DNA from: an uncultured Lachnospiraceae bacterium | GTDB taxonomy: Bacteria > Bacillota > Clostridia > Lachnospirales > Lachnospiraceae | Assembly: GCA_937910785.1 (NCBI GenBank) | Contig: CALDLG010000189.1 | Coordinates: 1-5,653 of the forward strand | Length of the DNA: 5,653 nt | Direction: 5' to 3' | Shown here: one piece after another, positions 1 through 5,653 of the stretch | Layout: every line of letters starts with the position of its first letter | Numbering within the stretch: position 1 is the first letter of the stretch | Program-made: the position numbers and the translations under genes | Notes under the pieces: generated by a model | What the model saw: the letters and a program-made list of their open reading frames with translations, nothing else | Told to the model about the DNA's origin: nothing | The model's database searches: none

Positions 1-979
1 CTTCAAACATCAGGATCTGGATTGGCATTCCCTCCGTATGCATACTGTAATCCCGATGTACAAGCGCATTGACAATGGTTTCTCTGATGGCAGTCATCGG
101 GTAGTCCATACGATCTTCCCGTATACCGCTGTCAGGATGGATGATGGTCTTTGTCTTCATATTCCGGCGGACAAACTGGAGAGCGCCGTTGAGCATTTCC
201 GGAATGCTGCCTTCTATGCGTTCATTGTCCAGAAAACGTTCTCCGAGATCCCCGACAGTGCCGATCTCCCGGCCGGGCACCACGATGGCAGTGATGCATA
301 ATTGGGGAAAATATGCCTGCGGATACAGACCAAACAGCATGACAGTACTCAAAGTAAATTCGCCATCCCGCGTAATACTCATCAGTTCATAGATATTCTG
401 TTCCGGTAAATGTGACAGATTAGGCTTTCCTAAACGCAGTTTTTGAACATACTCTGCCAGTTTTTCGTGACTGAGTGCAGAAGATGCGGCTCTTGGTACT
501 GTGCGGATATCATCCTGATATTTCCTGCGAAAAGCCTCATAGCTGTAGATTTCGTATTCGGTCATCGGCTGATCATTATCGCCGACGCGCGTGAAGGAAC
601 CTTTGAGACGGCCCTGCCCTTTATAATAGCAGGGACGTTCTACAAGATCCATGCCCGGTATCTCTGCGGCAACAAAATTTCTTCCGTCTTTTCGGAGTAC
701 TGTGATCAACGGACGGACAGGCGGCTCCATCTGCAGACATTGCTCCGCTATTTTCTTTTGCAGGTCCTGCGGATCGTAGACGCCGGATTCTGCGTAATCG
801 TTCTCTTCGTCAATGCCAAAAACGAGAATTCCGCCATCATCCTGGTTGGAGAAGCTGGAGAGCGTATCATAGAGACGCTTAGGACATCCTTTCCCGGCGC
901 TTTTCAATTCTAAAATTTGAGTTTCGCATTTTATTTTCTGTATTTGTTTTAGTAATTCAATGAAATTTTCAGTTGTCAT
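1..979 (-). CDS. Schlafen AlbA_2 / GHKL ATP-binding protein, 3' end cut by the window edge
   Basis: The reading frame runs without a stop from ATG at 979 to the left edge (326 codons seen, C-terminus missing). Residues about 18-57 match the AlbA_2 (Schlafen-type) nucleic-acid-binding domain: an E-x-K core (E24, K26), then a DTLSSFSN stretch, then the glycine-rich GGILVFGID strand at 49-57. Near the end, IRETIVNALVHRDY (298-311) is the N-box of a GHKL/HATPase_c_4 ATPase, with E300 and N304 as the expected catalytic and Mg-binding residues. This order is that of the COG2865 family, often labelled 'RecG-like' or 'transcriptional regulator', usually about 400-500 aa, so perhaps a quarter to a third is missing, including the ATP-lid glycine boxes. 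Biochemical roles in bacteria are poorly defined; DNA/RNA binding, regulation and defence have been proposed for relatives. The start is chosen for the AG-rich stretch (AAGAAAGAGA) just upstream and a promoter at 1005-1033. It appears to be transcribed separately from the moxR operon upstream. The family call is firm, the function is open. Confidence 0.85.
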   Translation of the reverse strand, partial: MTTENFIELLKQIQKIKCETQILELKSAGKGCPKRLYDTLSSFSNQDDGGILVFGIDEENDYAESGVYDPQDLQKKIAEQCLQMEPPVRPLITVLRKDGRNFVAAEIPGMDLVERPCYYKGQGRLKGSFTRVGDNDQPMTEYEIYSYEAFRRKYQDDIRTVPRAASSALSHEKLAEYVQKLRLGKPNLSHLPEQNIYELMSITRDGEFTLSTVMLFGLYPQAYFPQLCITAIVVPGREIGTVGDLGERFLDNERIEGSIPEMLNGALQFVRRNMKTKTIIHPDSGIREDRMDYPMTAIRETIVNALVHRDYSMHTEGMPIQILMFE

Positions 980-1091
980 TTTAGATTCTCTTTCTTTTTT
1001 TCATATTTTACTAAAAAATTTGAGTTATTTCAAGAATCTAAAAAAGGAACTCAAATTTTTCATTTTCGATTTGAGTTCCTTTTTAGATTCT
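912..1091. repeat. Short repeats shared by terminator, promoter and start of the Schlafen-like gene
   Basis: AACTCAAATTTT occurs exactly three times: on the minus strand at 923-912 (inside the coding start) and 1026-1015 (promoter spacer), and on the plus strand at 1048-1059 (left terminator arm). A fourth, 9-nt copy is in the right arm (minus strand, 1077-1069). A second element, AGAATCTAAAA, occurs on the minus strand at 989-979 (its last A is the first base of the start codon) and 1091-1081, and on the plus strand at 1033-1043. The three minus-strand AACTCAAAT copies are 51 and 103 bp apart, near whole numbers of helical turns. Role unknown; an operator set is one possibility. Confidence 0.6.
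1005..1033 (-). promoter_or_regulatory. Sigma-A-type promoter of the Schlafen-like gene
   Basis: On the minus strand, TTGAAA (1033-1028) and TAAAAT (1010-1005) are separated by exactly 17 nt, close to the TTGACA-17-TATAAT consensus. Transcription would begin near 998, giving a leader of about 20 nt with a purine-rich RBS before ATG 979. The -35 box overlaps by two bases the outer end of the terminator hairpin, and the spacer contains one copy of the repeated 12-mer AACTCAAATTTT. That placement would suit repression by a repeat-binding protein. Confidence 0.65.
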
Positions 1092-1092
1092 T
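1032..1092 (-). terminator. Intrinsic terminator of the moxR-DUF58-DUF4129 operon, bidirectional in form
   Basis: An inverted repeat pairs 1032-1056 with 1069-1092: 24 base pairs, one extra A in the left arm, 12-nt loop. The core stem GGAACTCAAAT/ATTTGAGTTCC is flanked by an A-run and a T-run in both directions, so it can act as an intrinsic terminator on either strand. On the minus strand, six T's follow the core stem about 40-80 nt after the DUF4129-protein stop codon (1128), so its natural job is to end that operon. The stem is unusually long because the A and T runs and the outer AGAATCT/AGATTCT also pair. Confidence 0.8.
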
Positions 1093-1127
1093 ATCTTAAG
1101 TTTTCCTGTTTACAGGAAAGAGCCGGG

Positions 1128-2369
1128 TCAGCGGGAGGCTTCCGGCACACGTCCATAGCGGGCCGTTTCGTATCTGGCGTGGAGTGCCATGCCTTCTTCG
1201 GTCTGCGCTATGCCGGCTTCCTGCTCAATTTCGGCAGGGGATTCGTGATCGGCGGGTTGGTCCTTACGGTGACGGCGGATCACCCGGCGGTACTCTCTGC
1301 GGATGCGCTCCCGCTCGGACAGCCTGTGGCGGCGGGCGGGCGCCGCAATTTTTACTTCATCCTCCGTATCGTGCAGTTCTTCGACAATATCCCCGTTTTC
1401 GTCATTTGTGATACGGAAATCCTGAAAAACGGCGAGTACCTTTTTGATCAGCGCCAGGGCCAGCAGCACAAAGATCAGAGCCGTAAAGCCGTAGAATATA
1501 TAGTCCAGCCACCAGGGAGCAGGTTTGATGTCTTCCGGATCTCCTATAAGAGCAGCCATGGGATTTTCGCCCATGTTCTCTGTGAGAGAGGGCAGTGCGG
1601 CTTCGGTAAAGTCCATTTCGATATTGGTTTTCAGATCCCGAAGATCGCGGTAGTGCCGCAGCGAAACGGTAAACAGGGAAGACAGCGCCAGTACCATGAG
1701 CAGTGCCAGATAGATCGCCAGCATACCGCTCCCGATTCCATAGATGCGCCGGGAAGGCAGGTTGCAGGTCCTTCTGTTCAGGGCAAGGTAGCGTTCGGTC
1801 TCACATACATAGTGATATAAAAATGTGGTCACGGCGTATAAAATGGCGCTGAACAGGGCGGCATTGCACACGGAAGGGCCGTTAAAATTGGCTCCCAGAA
1901 GATAAACGCCGCCGAAATAGAAAAGCACCGGAAAGGCAGGTTCCTTTAATATATCATTGTAAGGACGAAAGGACGGATCGGCTTCGAAAGCGGCCTCCCG
2001 GTCCTTTTTTTTCTGCAGGCGCGCAATCATCCGGTTGATGATCACAAACAGGGTCTCGCCAAGAAGCAGCAGTAAGTAGCCCCACACCAGAAAACTGTCG
2101 CGCAGGGAACCGGCCAGTATCCAGCCTGCGGCTCCTGTGGCGGCGAAGGTCAGCACAGAGAGAAGCAGATAGGTGAAGAGCGTTCTGCATTTCTCGGCGG
2201 CAAAGTCGGTAACCACGACAGGAAACACGATCACAAGGCATTTCAGATACAGATACGGGCCGACCAGGGTCTGGTCTTTCACGCATAGGACGTAGAGCAG
2301 CGGTATGATAACGGACAGGATGAGCGTGGTGTGGATCCATCCTGCGGTTGTTTTAATCAGTTTTCTCAA
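1128..2369 (-). CDS. Multi-pass membrane protein with DUF4129-like cytoplasmic C-terminus
   Basis: 413 aa, third gene of the moxR operon. Hydrophobic segments lie at about 12-30, 38-57, 64-86, 92-114, 145-161, 166-188, 210-234 and 289-313, so seven or eight membrane spans. A region outside the membrane (about 240-285) precedes the last span. The tail after it is strongly charged; residues about 345-406 resemble DUF4129: RREYRRVIRRH, a TP-like SPAE motif near 377, and the terminal ARYETARYG (398-406). DUF4129 typically sits at the C-terminus of membrane proteins or transglutaminase-like proteins next to moxR and DUF58. No transglutaminase Cys-His-Asp domain is seen here. The start is TTG at 2369, preceded by AAAGGGGA with about 9 nt spacing; the frame upstream meets a stop before any better start. 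A 61-nt gap separates it from the DUF58 gene. Family membership of the first 290 residues is not recognised; the tail assignment is by motif only. Confidence 0.75.
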   Translation of the reverse strand: MRKLIKTTAGWIHTTLILSVIIPLLYVLCVKDQTLVGPYLYLKCLVIVFPVVVTDFAAEKCRTLFTYLLLSVLTFAATGAAGWILAGSLRDSFLVWGYLLLLLGETLFVIINRMIARLQKKKDREAAFEADPSFRPYNDILKEPAFPVLFYFGGVYLLGANFNGPSVCNAALFSAILYAVTTFLYHYVCETERYLALNRRTCNLPSRRIYGIGSGMLAIYLALLMVLALSSLFTVSLRHYRDLRDLKTNIEMDFTEAALPSLTENMGENPMAALIGDPEDIKPAPWWLDYIFYGFTALIFVLLALALIKKVLAVFQDFRITNDENGDIVEELHDTEDEVKIAAPARRHRLSERERIRREYRRVIRRHRKDQPADHESPAEIEQEAGIAQTEEGMALHARYETARYGRVPEASR

Positions 2370-2430
2370 AGCGGCTGTCCCCTTTCTGATAAAATAAATG
2401 ATTCACGGCGGCCGGAAACTGCTGCCGGGA

Positions 2431-3555
2431 TCAGAAATCGTTCACTTCTCTGTTGATCAGACGGATATTGTCTGCGGTCTGCAGGCAGCAGGGTTCATTG
2501 CGCGGGCACGGAACCACCCACACGGCCTGCTCCCTGCCGGTAAAGGCTTCGATGGCAGCCTGATTTTGCGCTGCATTTTTGGAGATGAAGATCATGAGTG
2601 CGTCCTCCATCTGATTCACCGCCTGACCTGCAAAGCTGTCGAGCATGGACGGCAGGGGAAGCACGCCTGCGTCGGACTGGTGAGTCGCCAACAGCCGTTC
2701 GATGTCGGTGAGCTGCTTTTTGCCGCTGGCGGGAGGCAGACAGGTGTATGCAGAATCGGAGTCCGCCGCGATATTGGTACACAATCCGACTTCCATGCCG
2801 CGGGCGATCATTTTCTGCGCCAGAGTGGCGGTCACGGAGACGGCGTCTTCGATCAGGTATTCGTATTTCAGGATGCCGCTGTCTTCCACGTCCAGAAAGA
2901 GCAGCACCTTTTCCATATGAGTGGATTCGAAGGTGTTGACCATCAACTCGCCTGTTCTTGCGCTGGCTTTCCAGTTGATCGTCTTCATGGGATCGGTGAC
3001 GGTATATTCGCGGATCGAGGCATAGGCAAAAGGATCCTCGAAAAGACGCTTCGCGCACTGTACGCTGCCCATAAGCCGCTCGCAGGTAACAAGGATATCC
3101 GAGACGTTGGTCCGTGCGGCATAGACATAAAGCTGTGTGTCCGCCGGCGCCTCTATGGAGAAACGTTTCCTGTGCAGCATGGAAAAAGCCGTCAGGTAAG
3201 ATTTGTCGATGCGGTAACAGCCGCGTTTCGTACAGTTGAGCGTTAGTTTCCTGGTGATACGCTGATAGCCAAGCAGGGCAAAGATATCCCTTTTGTAAGT
3301 AAAATCGCTGACGCTGGTGTTCTCGCAGTCGTGGAAGGCAAGCCTTTTATCCATATGAAAAGCAACTTCCAGCACAGGCAGCACCAGTTTCTTGCGGTTT
3401 TCGATCTGCTCGGTCATTTCCGCCTGTTCGCCCGCATAGACGAAATCCTGCAGGAAGCGCAGCGTGACCAGCAGGCCGGTGTTCCAGTGCTTTTCATAAT
3501 ACCGATTCCAGAGAAATGTCAAAAGCAGCAAACTTAAGAAAAATAAACTGATCAT
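2431..3555 (-). CDS. DUF58 domain protein, partner of MoxR
   Basis: 374 aa from the chosen ATG. One N-terminal membrane segment (about 2-16) anchors it; many DUF58 proteins have two. A beta-rich region follows, then the DUF58 signature: IREYTVTDPMKTINWKASAR (181-200), with the diagnostic R-E-Y and W-K-A-S-A-R, followed by the strand VLLFLDVED (217-225) that begins a von Willebrand A-like fold with Asp at 222. DUF58 proteins pair with MoxR ATPases in a conserved gene set; the exact activity is not established. The ATG at 3555 overlaps the moxR stop as ATGA, the usual sign of translational coupling. A TTG at 3567 would add four residues, but its purine-rich GGAAGA lies almost directly against it, so it is less likely. 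C-terminal 60 residues include several cysteines (C350, C356, C357) without a recognised metal motif. Confidence 0.88.
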   Translation of the reverse strand: MISLFFLSLLLLTFLWNRYYEKHWNTGLLVTLRFLQDFVYAGEQAEMTEQIENRKKLVLPVLEVAFHMDKRLAFHDCENTSVSDFTYKRDIFALLGYQRITRKLTLNCTKRGCYRIDKSYLTAFSMLHRKRFSIEAPADTQLYVYAARTNVSDILVTCERLMGSVQCAKRLFEDPFAYASIREYTVTDPMKTINWKASARTGELMVNTFESTHMEKVLLFLDVEDSGILKYEYLIEDAVSVTATLAQKMIARGMEVGLCTNIAADSDSAYTCLPPASGKKQLTDIERLLATHQSDAGVLPLPSMLDSFAGQAVNQMEDALMIFISKNAAQNQAAIEAFTGREQAVWVVPCPRNEPCCLQTADNIRLINREVNDF

Positions 3556-4514
3556 GGCCGCGTCCAATCTTCCGTAGGCAGGGAAATGCTGTTCAACAGT
3601 CCACGGATGGCTGATTCTTTCTGCTGCGTGTAGGCGGCTTCCGAGATCATTCTGTGCGCCAGCACCGGGATGGCCACTGCCTTGATATCCTCGGGAGCGA
3701 CAAAATCTCTGCCCTGCACCATGGCATAACCCTGAGAGGCGCGGAGCAGCGCCAGCGTTCCACGGGGACTGACTCCTTCCGCGATGCTGTGGGCGTTGGT
3801 ATCACCGGAACCGGCATCGTATTTGCGGGTTCCCTGGACAAGATTAACGATATAATTTCTCAGATCTTCATGTACATAGATGTTACGGCATTCTTTTTGC
3901 AGGGCCGCTACCTCCGGGAGGGTACAGACCGGCCTGATGGTCTCTAACGGCTGATCGTTGATATACCGGTCGATCATCTGCCGTTCCTGTGTCTCGCTCA
4001 GGCTGCCCATGCTGATCCGCATCAGAAAACGGTCCATCTGTGCTTCGGGAAGGGGATAACAGCCCAGTGTTTCCACCGGGTTCTGCGTGGCGATCACGAA
4101 GAAGGGAACGCCCAGAGAGCGGGTCACACCGTCCACGGTCACCTGCCCTTCGCCCATGCATTCCAGAAGGCTTGACTGAGTTCTGGGTGTGGCGCGGTTG
4201 ATCTCGTCCGCCAGCAGCAGATTCGTGAACACGGGGCCTTCCTTAAAGACGAAAGCGCCCTTTTCCTGATTGAAATAAGAAAGGCCGGTCACGTCGCTGG
4301 GCAGCAGGTCCGGTGTGAACTGAATCCGTCCGAAGGAGAACTCCATGGAGCGGGCCAGTGATTTGGCCAGCACTGTCTTGCCGGTCCCGGGCACGTCCTC
4401 CAGCAGAACATGCCCTCCCGCCGCCAGTGCGGAAAGAAGCAGTTCGGTGACGTGTTCTTTGCCGATGATAACTTTGGAAACATTGTCTTTGATGCGGGTC
4501 AATAAGTCGTTCAT
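3552..4514 (-). CDS. MoxR-family AAA+ ATPase
   Basis: 320 aa, the usual MoxR length. The core ATPase motifs are intact: Walker A EDVPGTGKT (39-47, K46), Walker B LLLADEINRA (99-108, D103-E104), sensor 1 in IATQNP (141-146, N145), and the YPLPEAQMDRF motif (153-163) whose R162 is the expected arginine finger. The C-terminal lid carries VSPRGTLALLRASQ, the sensor-2 region. MoxR proteins are cytoplasmic ring ATPases proposed to act as chaperones that mature membrane or metal-dependent protein complexes together with DUF58/VWA partners, which follow here. The ATG at 4514 is chosen because residues from it align with the family start (helix, then IIGKEHV); the open frame continues upstream to 4751 but has no family similarity and would overlap the divergent regulator gene. 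AAAGGA lies 12 nt upstream, a rather long spacing. First gene of the operon; the extended -10 at 4632-4640 is a candidate promoter. Confidence 0.93.
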   Translation of the reverse strand: MNDLLTRIKDNVSKVIIGKEHVTELLLSALAAGGHVLLEDVPGTGKTVLAKSLARSMEFSFGRIQFTPDLLPSDVTGLSYFNQEKGAFVFKEGPVFTNLLLADEINRATPRTQSSLLECMGEGQVTVDGVTRSLGVPFFVIATQNPVETLGCYPLPEAQMDRFLMRISMGSLSETQERQMIDRYINDQPLETIRPVCTLPEVAALQKECRNIYVHEDLRNYIVNLVQGTRKYDAGSGDTNAHSIAEGVSPRGTLALLRASQGYAMVQGRDFVAPEDIKAVAIPVLAHRMISEAAYTQQKESAIRGLLNSISLPTEDWTRP

Positions 4515-4542
4515 GTGGGTGAGATGTCCTTTCTTATATAAT

Positions 4543-4554
4543 TTATCATGATAA
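4543..4554. repeat. 12-bp perfect palindrome in the divergent control region
   Basis: TTATCATGATAA is perfectly self-complementary. It sits about 30 bp upstream of the moxR start and just before the plus-strand TGCTATATT motif, a position suited to a dimeric regulator. AT-rich palindromes of this length do arise by chance, so the operator role is only inferred. Confidence 0.3.
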
Positions 4555-4556
4555 TG

Positions 4557-4565
4557 TGCTATATT
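4557..4565 (+). promoter_or_regulatory. Weak candidate promoter for the response regulator gene
   Basis: TGCTATATT on the plus strand is an extended -10-like motif with no recognisable -35. It would give a start near 4572 and a leader of about 120 nt. It is nearly the same motif as the one on the opposite strand at 4632-4640; if both are used, the two transcripts would overlap head-on for about 50 nt. No better plus-strand promoter was seen closer to the gene. Confidence 0.2.
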
Positions 4566-4587
4566 TGTTATGGAACACAGATGAGAA

Positions 4588-4601
4588 GACAGTGGTCTGT
4601 C
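4588..4601. repeat. GACAG-N4-CTGTC inverted repeat in the divergent control region
   Basis: Five-base perfect arms separated by TGGT. It lies in the middle of the moxR/regulator divergent region, downstream of both candidate promoter motifs in their own directions. OmpR-family regulators more often bind direct repeats, so this may belong to another regulator, form a small RNA hairpin, or be chance. Confidence 0.2.
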
Positions 4602-4631
4602 GGCAGTTACCAAACAGCGCCGCCACTTATC

Positions 4632-4640
4632 AGTATAGCA
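4632..4640 (-). promoter_or_regulatory. Candidate extended -10 promoter for the moxR operon
   Basis: On the minus strand, TGCTATACT is an extended -10 element (TGn plus TATACT, one mismatch from TATAAT). No good -35 is present at 16-18 nt, which is tolerated with a TGn motif. Transcription would start near 4625, leaving a leader of about 110 nt before the moxR ATG. The motif lies within the divergent control region and 55 nt from the regulator gene's start codon. Confidence 0.4.
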
Positions 4641-4694
4641 TAAAACAAATGAAAAATGGCGAATGGATTTGAAAAAATAAAGGGAGCGATCACA

Positions 4695-5387
4695 ATGAGA
4701 AAGAGGATCCTGTTGGTTGAAGATGATGAAGAGATCAGGAGCATGATACAAGACTATTTATCGGGCGAATTTGAAGTGTGCTTTTTCAGCGACGGAAAAA
4801 CGGCCATGCAGGCGCTCGCAAATCTTGACGAATATTCCCTTGCCCTGATTGACCTTATGCTGCCGGACATAAGCGGCATGGAGCTTATTAAGGCGATCAG
4901 ACAGGTCAGCACCATTCCGGTAATCATCATAACTGCGAAAGATAATGATACGGATAAATCGCTGGGGCTGAATTTAGGGGCAGACGATTATGTAGTGAAG
5001 CCCTTTTCCCTGATTGAACTTACCGCAAGAATTAAGGCAAATATCCGGCGGGCCGGTACTTATCAGGCCATTGCGGACAATACGGTTGTGAAGTTCAGGG
5101 ATTTGAACATAGACCGTGCCGGTCATTCTGTCAGCCGGCAGGGCGCTGTTATGGATTTAACACCGATCGAATTTGATATTCTGTATCTGCTGGCGACCCA
5201 TCCGGGGCAGGCCTTTTCAAAGGAACGTCTCTATGAACTGATCTGGAAGGAGTCGTATTTCGGCAACGAGAATGTACTGAATACGCATATCAACCGCCTG
5301 CGTCAGAAACTGAAAAAAGATCAGGCAGATACAACGACGTATATTAAAACCTTATGGGGAATCGGTTATAAGATGGAGGAGAGATAA
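4695..5387 (+). CDS. OmpR/PhoB-family response regulator
   Basis: 230 aa, the normal length. The N-terminal receiver domain (about 3-118) has the acidic pair D10-D11, phosphoacceptor D53 in LIDLMLPD, T80 in IIITAKD, and K102 in YVVKPF, so all the phosphorylation-site residues are intact. The C-terminal winged-helix DNA-binding domain (about 130-228) shows LTPIEFDILYLLATHPG, then the recognition-helix region NVLNTHINRLRQKL, and ends with TLWGIGYKME, as in PhoB-type regulators. ATG 4695 is chosen because AGGGAG (4681-4686) sits 8 nt before it and MRKRILLVEDD is the family start; an in-frame ATG at 4656 lacks a comparable RBS and would add 13 residues. The partner kinase gene follows at once: the stop TAA at 5385-5387 directly abuts an ATG. 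Divergent from the moxR operon. Relatives of this pair in Clostridia often sit beside ABC transporters for peptide-antibiotic resistance, but none is visible here. Confidence 0.95.
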   Translation: MRKRILLVEDDEEIRSMIQDYLSGEFEVCFFSDGKTAMQALANLDEYSLALIDLMLPDISGMELIKAIRQVSTIPVIIITAKDNDTDKSLGLNLGADDYVVKPFSLIELTARIKANIRRAGTYQAIADNTVVKFRDLNIDRAGHSVSRQGAVMDLTPIEFDILYLLATHPGQAFSKERLYELIWKESYFGNENVLNTHINRLRQKLKKDQADTTTYIKTLWGIGYKMEER

Positions 5388-5390
5388 ATG
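5375..5390 (+). promoter_or_regulatory. Ribosome binding site and ATG of the kinase gene, out of frame with the H-box
   Basis: GGAGG inside the last codons of the regulator gene, 8 nt before ATG 5388, which directly follows the regulator's TAA. This is an ideal coupled start. The first codons read MWILF, like the beginning of a membrane segment, but then the frame becomes unlike any kinase. This site therefore probably marks the original kinase start and helps define the lesion downstream. Confidence 0.55.
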
Positions 5391-5415
5391 TGGATTCTGT
5401 TTGATCCGGCAGCGA

Positions 5416-5653
5416 ATGCTGTACAGGAAGCTGCAAAAAGAAATCGAGTATATCAGCAACCGCCTCACAACACTTTCTATCGCTTCCGAAAACGGTTTCG
5501 TCCTGCTTCCCGCTGCGCACATCTGCGTCAGGAAATTAGGGGCGGCTGTTAACACGCTGCTGCGGGATTTTTATGCAAAAAAGTCGGAATTCGGGCAGGA
5601 GCAGAGAGCAATGGCACAGGTTCTGACGAATATTTCACATGATATCCGCACCC
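5416..5653 (+). CDS. Sensor histidine kinase, N-terminal part; start unclear, possibly frame-disrupted
   Basis: Cut off by the right edge after 79 codons. The frame contains a charged helix (LYRKLQKEIEYISNRL, 2-17), a second amphipathic segment (about 40-66) and the HisKA H-box VLTNISHDIRT (69-79) with H75 as phosphoacceptor, the natural partner of the regulator upstream. The start is uncertain. The only well-placed SD (GGAGG at 5375-5379) leads, 8 nt later, to ATG 5388, but that frame ends at a TAA at 5550-5552 and is one base out of register with the H-box. In the kinase frame only TTG 5401 and ATG 5416 are available, and neither has a good RBS. No membrane segment is encoded before the helix, whereas kinases of this class usually have one or two. 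Either the gene has lost its membrane-anchor coding stretch, or there is a frameshift (natural or sequencing error), or this is a soluble kinase with a weak start. Confidence 0.7.
   Translation, partial: MLYRKLQKEIEYISNRLTTLSIASENGFVLLPAAHICVRKLGAAVNTLLRDFYAKKSEFGQEQRAMAQVLTNISHDIRT

Noticed and set aside
443..913. Plus-strand open frame of 156 codons opposite the Schlafen-like gene
   Set aside because: The minus strand encodes AlbA_2 and GHKL motifs in an unbroken frame of 326 codons; the plus frame is a shadow.
960..1820. Long plus-strand open frame opposite the DUF4129-type gene
   Set aside because: It crosses the terminator and lies antisense to the membrane protein gene; the translation has no family motifs and no sensible RBS. 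The opposite strand has membrane spans and operon context.
2406..2427. GC-rich imperfect hairpin between the DUF58 and DUF4129-type genes as a terminator
   Set aside because: Seven pairs with one mismatch and no T-run directly after it, so too weak to call as a terminator; possible slight attenuation only.
2398..3246. Plus-strand open frame of 282 codons opposite the DUF58 gene
   Set aside because: Antisense shadow: rich in His, Gly and Arg with no domain, while the minus strand carries the clear DUF58 signature.
4515..4751. N-terminal extension of moxR upstream of ATG 4514
   Set aside because: The extra 79 residues have no MoxR similarity and would overlap the response regulator gene; the family start fits ATG 4514.
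5388..5552. Separate small 54-residue protein starting at the well-placed ATG
   Set aside because: Its sequence overlaps the kinase frame, has no recognised domain and is better explained as the original kinase start followed by a frame change. It cannot be fully excluded.

Overview
The window looks like chromosome of a Gram-positive, Clostridia-type (probably Lachnospiraceae-like) bacterium. This is inferred from strong AGGAGG-type ribosome binding sites, TTG start use, mid-range GC in the genes with AT-rich control regions, and the family types present. There is no marker gene, so the taxonomy is only an inference. No RNA gene, CRISPR array or insertion sequence was found.

Layout, left to right. 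(1) Positions 1-979, minus strand: the N-terminal 326 codons of a Schlafen/AlbA_2-type protein with the start of a GHKL ATPase domain, cut off by the window edge. It has its own sigma-A-type promoter (1005-1033). (2) Positions 1032-1092: a 24-25 bp hairpin that ends the next operon upstream. Its sequence elements recur around the Schlafen-like gene's promoter and start codon. (3) Positions 1128-4514, minus strand: a three-gene operon transcribed from right to left. It encodes a MoxR AAA+ ATPase (4514-3552), a DUF58 protein (3555-2431, joined to moxR by an ATGA overlap) and a multi-pass membrane protein with a DUF4129-like cytoplasmic tail (2369-1128, TTG start). (4) Positions 4515-4694: a divergent control region with two extended -10-like motifs and two short palindromes. 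(5) Positions 4695-5653, plus strand: an OmpR/PhoB-family response regulator, then the beginning of a sensor histidine kinase cut off by the right edge just after its H-box.

How they may work together. MoxR-DUF58-DUF4129 is a widespread conserved gene set, thought to act as an AAA+ chaperone with membrane partners in envelope or secreted-protein maturation. The usual transglutaminase gene is not in the transcription unit seen here. The two-component pair is divergent from the operon and shares its control region, so it may regulate it, but this is not shown by the sequence. The most unusual points are the kinase gene, whose well-placed SD and ATG lie in a different frame from the H-box and which encodes no obvious membrane segment, and the exact 11-12 nt repeats shared by the terminator, promoter and 5' end of the Schlafen-like gene.
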